From positions 3,740,001 through 3,804,000 of the forward strand of contig OX345636.1 of the NCBI GenBank assembly GCA_947044365.1: DNA of 64,000 nt, read 5' to 3'. Every line of letters starts with the position of its first letter. Positions within the stretch are counted from its first letter, which is position 1. Below, in pieces: positions 1 through 11,328 of the stretch. A model generated the notes under the pieces. It searched no databases. It was given only the letters and a program-made list of their open reading frames with translations, and was not told where the DNA came from. The DNA is from Petrosia ficiformis (lineage: Eukaryota; Porifera; Demospongiae; Haplosclerida; Petrosiidae). The position numbers and the translations under genes are program-made.

Positions 1-1372
1 CTGCACAAAACTGTCGGCCAGCCACAGATTCCATAACATCCAATTTCACAATCTTCATCACTGCCTTTCCTATTATTCTACGGCAAACCTCCACCGCTCC
101 AATAGGTCTCACTCCAGGTAATTTGTCAAGAGGGATTAGGCGACATGCATTAAATGCGGTAAGACAAGATGGATCTACATAGTTGGAACATATTCTGCGT
201 CCAAATGAGGCTAGGGATCTACAGAGAGTGACAGAGTTCTTTCCATAGCAGGTACACCAACGTCGCCATGCAGCAGCATCGGCACCTGATGGACCTGCTG
301 CACCGTTGGTAAGAAGAGCTGCTTTCCTGATGGCATTTTCATCGAGACCTTGAAAAATAGAGGGAGAGAAATTATCACAGTCTATGGTGGGTATTATCGT
401 ATCTGAAAAAGGTGGTTGGTAGGTAGGGTGCTTCTCCCTTAATATATCAAGGACTGACTTTCCTTTGTCAGAACCCTCAGTAATGACATCTGAAAGATTG
501 AGCACTCCTCCACCTCCTGATGTAGATAGACAGCGAATTGCGTCCTTTACTTTTCCTTTTGTCATAAATTGGGTAAACCTTCTAGACCGATTGTCTTTCT
601 GATTGTTTTTCCGAGTATTACGTTGATTAAGTTGTAGATGACGTTGGATGCAGTTTCCTTCCTTGAGTAATTCACGGATCCCGTCAGCAGTACCCCATAG
701 GGGCAGCCGGCGTTCCAGGCAGTCTATATGCTCTCTTGGTTTTGATTTATAATGTGGTCTTTGGAGGATAAGAGCTGGAAAGAGCATGGCAGACATGATG
801 GCAATGTCCTCTTGAGCTGATCCCAAAGCGTAAATGTCAAAAAGTTTAGCCAGTTCCAGGACAAATTGAGCAGCTAGATTCCCCATGGGAAGAGGAAAGA
901 GATTAGACTTCCAATGGACGACCTGACCATAGGCAGACTTTATAACTAAACTATAATCATCATCTGGCAAAGGATGTGCACGGCAAAATGAAGGGAGATT
1001 CTGAATAAGTTCATGCGTAGTAACATCAAAATGGCCACAGCCACCAACCACGATTTGTTGAGGCGAGTGTTGGAGAGAGGAAAGAGTGGTGATAGAGTCC
1101 TCTTGAGTGGCTGTAGGCAGCTGAGAGGAGTCCAAATGAATGGCTGATTGAGCGGTGGTATCCGTCTGTACTACATTCTTACAGCGACTCACTCGAGAAG
1201 GTAGACAATTTCGGCATCTCTCGTTTTTCATAATACAAGAACACCTCACACATTTCCCTGTATAACAGCAGAGGCAACAGCGAGTTGAAACAACACATTC
1301 CTGAGAGTTCTCATCCAGAGAAGACAAATACTCGAAACCATCCTTCTTGGCTTTTTTAGTCGCCATTTTCAT
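1..1372 (-). CDS. Retroelement reverse-transcriptase ORF, 5' part (copy A, runs off left edge)
   Basis: One uninterrupted frame of about 457 codons from ATG (1370-1372; a second in-frame ATG lies at 1364-1366) to the window edge. Residues about 30-65 form a Cys-rich zinc-knuckle-like block (CLCCYTGKCVRCSC, then CRNCLP). A basic linker follows, then the start of the polymerase domain: GPSGADAAAW, LIPLDKLPGVRPIG and RRIIGKA, motifs I know from a reverse-transcriptase family abundant in sponge and cnidarian genomes. The palm motifs with the catalytic aspartates would lie beyond the left edge. The same Cys block and linker occur, decayed, in copy B, so the family assignment is internally supported. 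The absence of stops over 1.37 kb suggests a recent insertion. The exact retroelement class (non-LTR or other) is not settled. Confidence 0.75.
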   Translation of the reverse strand, partial: MKMATKKAKKDGFEYLSSLDENSQECVVSTRCCLCCYTGKCVRCSCIMKNERCRNCLPSRVSRCKNVVQTDTTAQSAIHLDSSQLPTATQEDSITTLSSLQHSPQQIVVGGCGHFDVTTHELIQNLPSFCRAHPLPDDDYSLVIKSAYGQVVHWKSNLFPLPMGNLAAQFVLELAKLFDIYALGSAQEDIAIMSAMLFPALILQRPHYKSKPREHIDCLERRLPLWGTADGIRELLKEGNCIQRHLQLNQRNTRKNNQKDNRSRRFTQFMTKGKVKDAIRCLSTSGGGGVLNLSDVITEGSDKGKSVLDILREKHPTYQPPFSDTIIPTIDCDNFSPSIFQGLDENAIRKAALLTNGAAGPSGADAAAWRRWCTCYGKNSVTLCRSLASFGRRICSNYVDPSCLTAFNACRLIPLDKLPGVRPIGAVEVCRRIIGKAVMKIVKLDVMESVAGRQFCA

Positions 1373-1379
1373 TTTTTTA

Positions 1380-1419
1380 AATAATTATTATTATTATTGT
1401 TATTATTATTATTATTATA
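1380..1419. repeat. (TTA)n tract at the junction of retroelement copies A and B
   Basis: Imperfect ATT/TTA trinucleotide run between the 5' end of copy A and the 3' end of copy B. Read on the minus strand it follows the copy B stop by about 70-110 nt, so it may be the simple-repeat 3' tail of copy B or the microsatellite target of copy A. Confidence 0.6.
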
Positions 1420-3154
1420 AGTAAATCAATGATAAAACATAAAGAGTAAACAAGATTTCAAATGAAAATAATATAATATATATTGAAATCAGAATCTGTC
1501 ATTAAAACTAGGAATTGGTGCTCCATCATCCAAACCAATACTTCGCCATTTTGTACGAGAGCCACGCAAGCATAGTACTGTTTCTCTTATGATTGCAAAT
1601 GAGAGTCTAGCTCTGATCCATCCAACCACAATTACTATAACTCTTGTCCCATTTGTTAGACAGCCCTTCACCCTTAATAAAAACTTCCACTTCTTTACCG
1701 AGCATTCCATCAACCGCACAACACAGTGGTGTAAAAACAGATCTTGCCTCACATGCTTCAACATACTTATCTTTCTTATCCTTTTCTGCACTTTTTATTA
1801 CTTCTCTTGGGGAATGTTTGCTATATGATTGGGCGTCAGTATCTATAATTCTGACATTGAACAACGCCTCAACCTGTGGCATCCAAACCCCTCGAATGGC
1901 TAGATCACCAATCAGTGCTGGTGATCCTATTACGTCATCCACCTCTCTAATAACTGGTTCTTTTTTTATCTGATTCCACAAAAGAGATGAAAGGTCCCCT
2001 ATTGCATCCCTTACTTCATTGTGTCTACGGATAATGAGGCCACCTTTACGGCATGATAAGGCATGTGATAGAGAGAAAGGTGCTGATCTCAAATATCTGG
2101 GACATTTAACAAGGGTTTCCTATATCTAATAGCCAAGCCGTCACGAAACTCACCTGCTGACAAATCAAAATGATTTTCCACAAGAGGTAGTACTGTTAAC
2201 CAAGATGATATTTTTTCTTTATTTGCACGGAGAATAGCCCGTTGACATGGCTGGTCAAAATGATTAAGGATATATAGTTTCAAACTTCTCCACATTTAAT
2301 AGCGTCTTGCTTTCAAGTGTTTCAGCTTTTACTTCTTTTAAACAATTTACATGAGCACCTATTTCAAAAACTTGATCATCTTTAATTGATTGAACTATCA
2401 AATCAGTTGCCCTTCTTGAACATTTGAATATTACGTCATTCATCTCTGTTGGATCTGATATCCCAAGACATCCAAGTCTAGCAGTGAAATGAGTTTACGT
2501 TCAGCTTGAGAAACCTCACATCCAAAAACACTTGGTAGGAATTTATTCGAAATATTAAACTCGAGTTTTTTATATAGTGCATCACAATCTGGTACCACAT
2601 GTTGGAGATAGTTCCACTTAAACTGGAGTGATTTGGTAAAAGCAGCGAAAGCAGCCTGTGGCTGTACTTCTGCAATTTTGGTTAACGATCCAACTCAGAT
2701 ACTCACCCATCAACCACCTCTTTTACAAAATCCTTTCTACTTAAATCTTCACCAATAAAGCCACCAAGCACTCTCCTACTGCATACTATGTTGACTTCTG
2801 TATCAGCAAATAATTCGTCAAGGATCTCTCATCAACAACTAAAAAACTCTTCAAATTAGTGAACAGACAGCAAAAATAAACATTGACAACGGGTCCCCCT
2901 GTGTTACCCCCTCCTTACCAATAAGGCAGCTGACTTGGAACCATGAACCACTAGATCTGCCCACCCTCTGTAAGTGTTAAAAAGAAATCGAGCACCTCTG
3001 GGTCATAAAACATGAGCATTCCACACTGCCGCTACTCTATTTAATGAGTTGAATGCATTTGCAGCGTCAATAAGCAAAACTTCCCATCCATCCTGTTTTT
3101 TTTTTCTTCAAATAGCTCATTAATTGCGTGAACTGCACCTTCAATTCCGGCTGC

Positions 3155-3640
3155 TGTGCCGGTGTAAGTGCGATTTTGGGACCCCCAAGAAATTGGGACC
3201 CCGTGTCACGATAACGCTCAGAGAATAACGGATACTATATAACTATATTGTTATTGTATGATGCCTGAAACATATGATGATATGGTAGAATGTGAGGAAT
3301 GTGAGGCTTGGTATCATCTGAAATGTGTTTATCTAAAGAAACCACCGACAGAGGATGATCACTGGTTATGTGTAGATTGCAAAAAAGATAGTGAGAATAA
3401 TGGACTGCTATAGCTCACTTTGTTTAATAAAAATATAATTATCATTCAAGTTTAATAAAAATTATTCATGCAATGTGGGACCCTAGTTCACTGTGGGGAT
3501 CCCAATTTCTCTAGGGTTTTTGTAATCCAGGATACCTATATCACTAGCTAATTAATAACCCCCAGTCCCTATTTCTCTAGGGATTTACGGATGGGGATCC
3601 CAAATTCAAGGGGTCCCTATTTAACCCTGACACCGGCACA
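3155..3640. mobile_element. 486-bp terminal-inverted-repeat element inside the RT palm region
   Basis: Ends are exact inverted repeats, TGTGCCGGTGT at 3155-3165 and ACACCGGCACA at 3630-3640, with looser inverted similarity further in (GGGACCCC runs). It splits the RT reading frame between SQLCAG and AAGIEG. It carries a short plus-strand reading frame with part of a PHD finger (3258-3413) and two AATAAA-type signals just after it. It looks like an internally deleted transposon keeping only its last exon and its ends. A target duplication is not clear. Confidence 0.65.
3258..3413 (+). CDS. Partial PHD finger (51 aa) carried by the 486-bp element
   Basis: ATG at 3258, stop TAG at 3411-3413. 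The protein shows ECEECEAWYHLKC and then HWLCVDC, the second Cys pair, the His-Cys pair, the Trp and the last Cys pair of a C4HC3 PHD finger. The first Cys pair is missing, so the fold is probably incomplete. PHD fingers bind histone H3 tails and also occur at the C-terminus of several animal DNA-transposon proteins, which fits its position inside a terminal-inverted-repeat element. Two AATAAA-like sequences follow within 60 nt. I read it as a surviving terminal exon, not an independent gene. Confidence 0.5.
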   Translation: MMPETYDDMVECEECEAWYHLKCVYLKKPPTEDDHWLCVDCKKDSENNGLL

Positions 3641-4956
3641 CAATTGGCTGACACCACACATCTCCTCAATATCACCTTTGGTTGCTAAACAAATCGTCTT
3701 TCCAATGATTCTTCTAAGAGTTTCCCCAATACCTATGGGCCGGGGCACTTATCCAATGCTATCATACGGCTTGCCATCAAAACTCTTAAATCATTCCATG
3801 AAACAATGGAATCAGATATTCTTCTAGAGAGAGAGGCAACTGATTCTCGAAGCCGTTCACTATGTGCCCCATATCGTAACAGTGCATTTTGCCAATGCCT
3901 TGCATCACTTCCTCCAGGACCTGCCCCGCCTTGAATTGTACGAGCAACTTTTATAATGTGGGCTCCCATAATTTCACCGTCTTCGAGCATGGGCAATTGT
4001 TCACTTACTAACGGTGCCGACTCAGGAGGAATTCGAGGATCTGGATGTTTCTTGTGCAATACATCAATAACTGGTGTTTGAACAACACTCCCTTCCTTGT
4101 TCTTCGTTGGAACCACTTCATTATGATTCAATACTTTACATATACCTTTCTCAGAAAGCCACCGTAATTTCCTTTCAACATAAGCCTTGTAAATATTTTT
4201 ACAATATGTTGATCATCAAAATCCATTTTGTTGCTGTTTTTCAGTAATTTATCACACCTCACTGCTTCTTGTATAAGCTGATCGTATTCTCCTCTACACC
4301 ACATGGCCATTCTCCTTTCCAGAACTCTTCTAATATCATTTCCTTTCCTAATCATCCGATCCCTTTGCAAGACAACAGCACAGAATACAATGAATCTATC
4401 AGCAGGATATTACTGCATGCTAATTGCGTAACTTCCTTCGACAGTAGCTCAACATACTTCATCCCAATAGCTCCACCAGGAAGATCATGCTGCTTGCCTT
4501 GTAACTGAACTATCTTTTTACAACACTCATTCCATACACATATTTCATCAACATTGATCCAACTGTTATTATGTTCAAACTTTGCACCAAAGGCTTAAGC
4601 ACACAAAAAAAATGTGCTATTTCAGCACACAAATATGTGTCAAACTATTATCCCAGATTTCAACACATAACACATGTGTTAAATGAAAGGAGTGTGCTAA
4701 ATCTGCACACGTGTATATAGTTTTTCTAATGTGCTAAATTTACACAGGTTATTTCTTAAAAATTATAATTCTGAGAAAGACATCTCATTACAGTAATAAT
4801 TTTATAGTAAAAATTAGTTAAAACATATATTTACAATAAAACTGCATGTGTGATTAAAAAATAATACTACATCTTTACAATACGAGGAACAGAAACAAAT
4901 TATATAACAGTTATGTCTACAGTTTTTTCATAATGGAGTTAATGTATGCAGAGTAC

Positions 4957-6660
4957 CTAGCGGGTTTTTTTTTTGGAACAGTCTGGAGACTCTAATAAGA
5001 ATTCTTGAAAGAATAGAAGTGTGCAAAGTGCTGGAATGGATTTTGGGTAGCTCACGAAAAAGACGTAGTAACTTGCAATTATAGAAGAAATTGCTTGACT
5101 GATGTTGACATCTGTAACTTCAAACAAGATCATTTTTTCAGCAACAACAAAAGCTTGTGATATACCATCTCCACTCTCATTTTCAAAGAGCACAAGTCTG
5201 GGCTCTGAAAACACATTTCTCTTGATAATCTCATCAATGGAAGTGACAGTCTGTAGATAAAGAAAGGAATTTTTTATAAAATGCTTATCCCATTGGCCAT
5301 GCATGACAATACAGCATGCATTGAGATTAAAATTTGAAAATTAATAAACAATAATTCCAGAAACAGACCTCATAGATATTGAAAGCTGCTGGGGCCTCAA
5401 CTGATGGCCCACACCTAAATGACTTGTCCAAATACCGAAGTGCTGTAATGTGGTCCTGATGTGTTTGGGGATCAGAACACAAATCTTTTTTTTTCGGCCA
5501 TAATAACAGGAACATATTTCAGCCAATTATCTGTAACTTCTTTGACAATATCTGCACCCATCATTAGTTCAAATTCAGCATAAATCTTATAGAGATATTT
5601 TCAAGTAATATTAGCACGTATATCAATTTATATACCTACCCATATCTTGTTATTGAAAAATGAATATTCATCTAAGAGCTTTGTAACATGTGACAGACTA
5701 TCACATATGTTTTCTCTTCTTCGAGGATGTGTTAACTTAAGTAGTTGGCGAATAACATTGTGATTCATATTCTTTTTCATACACTCTATTTTCAAGACAT
5801 GTGACATCATCTTCTGAGTTTGTCTGGAAATAATGTATGATACATAAGTCTAATGCACATATACATGTACATAATTATGCAGATGATTGCTGTGTCTGTA
5901 CCTTCAATGTTGCTTTTGTATTGTGGACAATAGCAGCTGTCACAACTTTTGTCTTTACTTTTCGTGGTTCACTTCCTCTTCGAAGGTTTCTGAATCTTTG
6001 ACTGAGGTATTCCTTCACAGAAATCTGTGTAACAATTATAATTTATATGTATATATATAATTATATGAGGCTAAAATTCAACTGATGTATTTATCTATCA
6101 TTTACTCACCCAGTATTCACCATTTTTTGGGTTGATGTCTTGCAGCTGGGGATATTTATCACAAAGGGCTTTTGCCATTTCTACATACTCTACTAAAGTA
6201 GGGTGAGGACAATGGCTATACATAAACATTGAACACTCCCGAAGCATTCGTAGCTTGATGTTTCCTGTTATGTTTTGATTCGCTATACCTGACTGAACAA
6301 TTGATGAAAATGCAGATGGCATAGGACATGGCTTTGGAAGCCTCAGAGCCTGTGATGGTGATTGTTTGAGTTGTTTCCTCCATAGAGGAGTTTCATCACA
6401 CTGCAAAGGGTGTTTACGAACCTTTGGTGGACTATTACAGGTTTCATATACATACCTAAGACAGATAGTTAGACATTAATGATGTAACTCCAACTTATAC
6501 ATGTGTAGATTACCTTGTGATTGAGAACTGTGCTCTGCAATGGGTTCTTGGTTTTCTTGGTCTTGTAACTCCTCCAAGTCAACACTATTGATAAGTGCCA
6601 TACTTGTGGAAATCAAAGAATCACTTTGAACATCTGCATTTGAATGCTTTTACAAAAAAA
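4957..6660 (-). pseudogene. SAMD3-like transposon-associated protein, six exons
   Basis: Exons read from high to low: about 6660-6514, 6455-6110, 6024-5902, 5823-5640, 5585-5369 and 5250-4957, all with GT donors and AG acceptors and introns of 54-118 nt. The second and third exons give HPTLVEYVEMAKALCDKYPQ, then VKEYLSQRFRNLRRGS, resembling vertebrate and cnidarian proteins annotated as sterile-alpha-motif-domain-3-like. The last exon ends FLLESPDCSKKKTR. A run of nine A near 5490 shifts the frame inside the fifth exon, so this copy is probably dead. Its only neighbour within the element is the divergent transposase; the roughly 150 nt between them could hold a shared promoter. The first exon start is not certain. 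Confidence 0.55.
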
Positions 6661-6817
6661 AAACAAAAACGAATAGTGACATAACTATGTGACCTGCCAT
6701 AATTAATAATAACTAGAAGTCCATGCCCATTATTAGTTAACTAAAGTGGTCACTGAGTTCTTCAACTGTAAGGTCCACGTCCATGGCTTTCTTCCCTAGT
6801 ATGACTTCTTCCACTTC

Positions 6818-7850
6818 TTATTGGAAACTTTGTTAATGAAGATGATGACCACTGGGAATGCTTTTTTTTTTGCTTCTTTGGGCTATTTCTGATATGGTAT
6901 GTACATTTGAAATTCATCCAGATGATCCAGCTTGTCTGGCTTGGTTAGTTCAAGTGTATCTTCAGTCATTCACTCGAATATACCCAGACGTTTCTGTCAC
7001 TCCTAAGATGCACTATCTTGTCCATCTTCCTCAACAGATGGTTTTGTGAGTACTCATGTTTATTCTGTTTTTAAGTATGTGTATCATTGCTGTAAATATT
7101 GTAGGTTTGGTCCACTCAGACATCACTGGTGCATGCGATTTGAGTCTAAGAATGCTCAAATGAAAGGTTTTGTCACTAACTGTTTTAAAAATGTTCCTCT
7201 ATCGGTTGCAATTCGGCATCAACAGTGGTTATGTTACAATCTGGCTGTTCGCCCTGGACAGTATACATCAGGGTTCATATACCCAGGTGATGAAATTATC
7301 TCAGGTATGAATGGGTACAGCTGTTTTAGATTTATTGATTATATTCATTGTAATTGACCATGCAACTATTATAGGGGCTCCATCTAATCTTGACTGCTAC
7401 ATACATAAACTCGAACAAGTTTGTGGTGAAGTCCAAACTCCGCTAAATGGTGTAAGGTAAGTATCATTATTAGTTTAATGTTGTTTTTAGATCACAATGT
7501 GTGTCCATACATGGTATTCACTACAAAAGTGGAACTGTCATTCTTATGCAAAACGAAAGGGGTTTCGAATACTGCATTATTGAAGAAATTTTAATATACA
7601 ATGATGAAAAGATTTTCATCACAAAATCACTCCAAATAGAAGGATATGATGAAAAACTTTTTGCCTTTCATGTGTCAGCAACTGATACAGAAATGTTGTA
7701 CTGTTTAAAGATTTTTACTGCCATGGTATCCTACATTTAAAGAATAAATCTGGAAAACTCTACATTGTAGAAAAAGATAATCGATACAGAAGTATATGGT
7801 GCTTGTACATTGACATTACCATGTGTTTTCCGCATTTTGTTCATCATAAA
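6818..7850 (+). pseudogene. Tnp2/EnSpm-type transposase, C-terminal fragment
   Basis: Exons about 6818-7045, 7105-7304, 7375-7456 and 7491 onward, with GTGAGT, GTATG and GTAAGT donors. Diagnostic blocks are VTPKMHYLVHLPQQ and FGPLRHHWCMRFESKNAQMK, then FKNVPLSVAIRHQQWLC, typical of the C-terminal half of tnp2-like transposases of animal EnSpm/CACTA elements. The upstream catalytic core is absent: only about 150 nt separate this fragment from the minus-strand gene. A one-base frame change near 7710 is needed to continue into DFYCHGILHLKNKSGKL. The element therefore cannot move by its own transposase. Confidence 0.7.
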
Positions 7851-8111
7851 TAATTGTTATACATTGCATAATGTATTTTACCAAATGTTTGTGTAGTTAT
7901 TTATTGCAGAAATCACTCCATATGCAACATTAAGTTTCATTAATAATATAATTATTTTAATATTAATGTGCTATAGTTCAGTGTGCTATTTTTATCATCA
8001 CAATAAGTATGTGCTATTTTAGCACACATATGTGTCATTTAGACAATTCAGCACACGCTTTCCTGAAATGACACACACAAGTGTGAAAAATTGCACACCT
8101 TTTTTTCTGTG

Positions 8112-8486
8112 TTGCACTATAAGATCATCTACATCGACACGCCCATCAGCACTAAGACTATCATTATCAACAACAAATGACCTTCTTTCAGAGGGAGCAA
8201 CACTTGTACTAGTCAAATTCTGGTTTTTATGGTTATTATTCTGTGAACCATGCTTGTTGGACCAAACCTCAGACCGATCAACGGGACCACCGGGATCGTC
8301 AGGATCACTGGGTCTCCAAACTGATAAGTGACGATCTTCTATTCGACCTTTCTCCTCTCTGCTTTGCAAAGTGTTACTACAAGAACCTGATTTTCTAGGT
8401 AGACATGATACACATGGAGTTCCATTCTTCACACAAATACAACGAACACACCTTGCTCTCACACCATTACACGTGCAGCACACCAT
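8112..8486 (-). pseudogene. Retroelement copy B, 5' end with Cys-rich block
   Basis: Begins MVCCTCNGVRARCVRCICV with CVSCLPRKSGSC following, the same Cys spacing as copy A (residues about 30-65). The frame is open through DVDDLIVQ and then breaks exactly at the right end of the EnSpm-like insertion; the match resumes at 4590 with AKFEHNNSWINVDE, which aligns with the corresponding part of copy A. Confidence 0.7.
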
Positions 8487-9179
8487 TTTATTAATTATTA
8501 CTAGGAATACGTATGCACAGACTGCCTCACTCGCACTACACTATAGTCAATTAATATCCAGAAAGGTGTGGTTTTAGTCACACAATGGTATAATTATTTG
8601 ACTTTGACACTTATAATGGCAGGAAAGAAGAGAGAATTCAGTGATTTGTCATCTTGTGATCCTTGCGATGATGCTAACATACACGGGATTGTACATGTCT
8701 TGCCTGTCGTTCACTCTCATCTAGATCTCGCTGTTTCTGTTCTCTACCTCTTAATTTCTCCTCTGTCTTGGCCTCTTCTGTAGCTCCCGCACTTTGCTTC
8801 TTTTTCTCAGTGTAGCTAGGCGTCGAAGGCGTGCTGTAGCTCCCTCACTTGTAGGTTCCTCACTCGTCTCTACATTAGAGCAGTACGCCATCAACAGTAC
8901 ACGCGGTCTACGAATTAACGTGCCTGTGGTCGTACGTTTAATTATTGCATTCCTAAGTGTGACAGAATCACATATATATATATATCCCGGATTAGTTGCC
9001 TCGCACTAAGGTGCTCGGCAATTATTATTATTATTAATATTATTATTTTACTTTTTTCTCAGGTTCAAATATTTATGAATTCTTCATTAATTATTGTTGG
9101 TCTCCTGAAACTAATGTGATGATGTTATAAAACCTATTTCATCAGTAAGTTCATGCATACATACGTAGTACCAAGATTA
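8487..9179. other. Region without a clear gene; (TTA)n at 9018-9047
   Basis: Upstream of copy B. A plus-strand frame from ATG 8616 starts MAGKKREFSDLSSCDPCDD but stops after 55 residues and is unrecognised. The minus strand shows charged stretches (ATARLRRLATLRKRSKVREL, then EEKLRGREQKQRDLDESERQ) in two frames, perhaps a decayed mobile-element N-terminus. A second TTA/ATT run at 9018-9047 resembles that at 1380-1419. Confidence 0.4.
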
Positions 9180-9232
9180 ATACAATGGTCTGGCAGTAGT
9201 ACATGCCTTATACTACTGCCAGACCATTGTAT
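9180..9232. repeat. Perfect 22-bp hairpin
   Basis: Arms 9180-9201 and 9211-9232 (core TACAATGGTCTGGCAGTAGT and its exact complement) are separated by 9 nt. No mismatch in 22 pairs. Nothing coding is nearby. Possible remnant of a snap-back element or a small-RNA precursor; nothing in the sequence decides. Confidence 0.85.
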
Positions 9233-10776
9233 ACTATAAGGCCATACTTGTACACTATCAGGCAATTAATAAGAGAGATACCATATGATGCAAGGAAATA
9301 ACATTGATATGCTGGAATATTGCCTGATGGATAGAGAGTTTAAAATGCAACACACTATGAAGGATGGTTGGTTTAGGAAAGTTGAGCTTACTATATCATT
9401 TGTTTAGATTTGAAGCATATCTTCTACAACTATGGTGTGTTACCTAGACCCTACAATCAAGAGGGTGTGCTTATAGTTAGCGCTGGAATTGAAGGGCATG
9501 ATCAACTTATTTTCTATAGAAGTGGCATCATAAAGTAAGAGTACAAGCCAATATCTATAGCCACTGTAATTGCAGGCTCATAGGCTGGATTTCAAAATGA
9601 AGGTTTACTTTTAGAATGGTAGATCAGGCTGAGTTCAATATTCTTGCATTCATTAATTTTCTGTGTGACTATGTTAGTGTACCCCATCACTGCCTACTTA
9701 CTCTCAAGTGGCATATAATATATGAGATGCTTACAATCCTTTAAGAATTTGATTGGCTATATAGAATGTTTAATGACTGTAACATGAAGAAGCACCAAAC
9801 ATTGCTCTTAGGAATATAAACGTAAGCAATATAAAACATGAAGCGAAACACTATAAACTTTGCAAGAGCATTTGTACTTATAGAACCTCATTTGCTACTA
9901 GATAGTTATACAAAATTAATCAATAATGATAAGTAATGATGTGTATAATTGTCTCATTCAATTATTAGTTTTCCTGGTATTATTCCTGGTCATATAGACA
10001 TTGCACTGATAGAGAATGAGTCTGATTCCCACACTACTCAAAATTTGAGAATTGCTCTTACACAAGAAAATAACATAATATGTATATATAAACTATTAAT
10101 AGTTGTTATTACTTTTAAACAGGTTGTTATTGCTAGTTATTTAATCAATTAATGTGAGCATAACATGTAGCTCTAGTGACCAATTGAAATATGTTTGGTG
10201 AGTTACTAGAATCTAAGACAGTGTAGATGACTTGTTACAATAGTGTAAAAGTTTGTGTTGAGCCATTAAGAGTTGGTGGTGCAGGTACAATTCCAGAGCT
10301 TAGCCTTCGTCTGTCATGGTATCCTTACATATTGTTACCGTAAACTATTGTATTTCATTTGTGGATTGGAATCTTTCTATCTTGGCTATTGAAATAATGG
10401 TTCAGGATATATTTATCGCCCTTATACTTTCTTGCTCTAGTCAATAACCATTAGGAAACCCACAACACTGGTTAAAATAGTATCTGTATTTGCAGCAAGT
10501 GTTCTACTTTAATTTATTTGGTTCATTCCATGGTATTCCTCTTTTATATTACATTCTTCCAGTTCCTAAATCCTATTATTATGTTTGTGGTTCCACTCAC
10601 TTCAGTGTCCCAGAATATTCCTTTCACTTCAATGATTTTCATTACAGGCCATGCATGTGCATATTGTTATGCTTATTCTGGTATCTTATTGATCGCTAAG
10701 CTTATCAATTAAGTGTTTGTGTCACTTTATTAGTCCACTTTAATTATTTATAGTGACAAGATATATAAAAAAACAA
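9233..10776. other. AT-rich region, no gene recognised
   Basis: Short frames only, none with a recognisable protein signature or convincing splice pattern on either strand. Confidence 0.6.
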
Positions 10777-11030
10777 GTGTATATAGAGAAAAAAAAATCC
10801 CTATGATTGCTTTACTAATTTAAGTGAGGATAAATTATCCCTATGACTGCTTTGTGGTGTCCAACATTCAGTAATCATGGCTGCCTTTATCAAGCATGAA
10901 AGACAACAGCTTATTATAGTTATTATTCTGATTATATACTCTCCTGACCTTTCAAAGGACCTTGTAGAACTTTAGGAATATATTTCAGGCAAAATAGCTA
11001 GCTATTAGTTCCAGTTTCTACGTACCTACA
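10777..11030 (+). repeat. Dispersed repeat R1, copy 1
   Basis: Shares long stretches with 21775-22030 in the same orientation and, inverted, with 14700-14905. The shared part includes TCAGTAATCATGGCTG and ACCTTGTAGAACTTTAGGAA. Translation gives a decayed peptide (ADFIK, then YSP and KDLVE) that is open in the 14.7-14.9 kb copy, so the repeat once coded for protein. Confidence 0.75.
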
Positions 11031-11328
11031 TAGCTACATGCAGCTTTTTAAACTTCTGTTGCCAGCCCAGCTCCTACGTAATGAATGTTCAAATGGCTTG
11101 TCCATTCCCATGTACAAGTAATTAATGTGTTTCCAACAACAATATTTACTTCAGAGTATCTATTTTCTAACCAAATATGACAAAGTACTCTTACTTATAT
11201 ACAAACAGCAGGAAAATCAAATCAGGGCTACCAGAGCCAATAATATATGTGCAATACAATGACATACATAACTAAACAATATAAACATGTTAAGTCTGCA
11301 AATAATAGTCTACAACATCCCTCCATCC

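Larger units (their letters stand above)
1489..4599 (-). pseudogene. Retroelement reverse-transcriptase copy B, main body (decayed)
   Basis: Readable in pieces from high to low coordinates, with frameshifts and stops. From 4590 to 3733 come linker blocks and GPGGSDARHW, then RRIIGKT; at 3036-3081 a palm motif A-like block, LLIDAANAFNSLNR; at about 2890-2925 GVTQGDPLSM, the usual RT motif B. The C-terminal part (1489-2092) holds KGGLIIRRHNEVRDA, RGVWMPQVEALFNVRI and WIRARLSFAI, ending LRGSRTKWRS. This tail is conserved in the same sponge/cnidarian RT family; a nuclease role for the ALFNVRI region is only a guess. The 5' end lies at 8112-8486, displaced by the transposon at 4600-8111, and the body is further split at 3155-3640. 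Non-functional copy. Confidence 0.8.
4600..8111. mobile_element. EnSpm/CACTA-like two-gene DNA transposon, 3.5 kb, inserted in retroelement copy B
   Basis: The left end reads CACACAAAAAAAATGTGC and the reverse complement of the right end CACAGAAAAAAAGGTGTGC. Both ends carry several subterminal TGTGCTA(A/T)TT and AGCACACA copies in both orientations (4600-4740 and 7970-8100), the clustered subterminal motif pattern known for CACTA elements. Inside are two divergent genes: a SAM-like gene on minus (4957-6660) and the C-terminal part of a tnp2-type transposase on plus (6818-7850). The flanks are consecutive parts of one retroelement reading frame. No unambiguous target duplication was found, so the terminal bases are uncertain by a few nt. 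Confidence 0.7.

Noticed and set aside
8616..8783. Gene starting MAGKKREFSDLSS
   Set aside because: Stops after 55 codons and has no splice continuation that I could support.
10490..10712. Two overlapping hydrophobic open frames
   Set aside because: Short, AT-driven hydrophobic translations without homology or splice signals.
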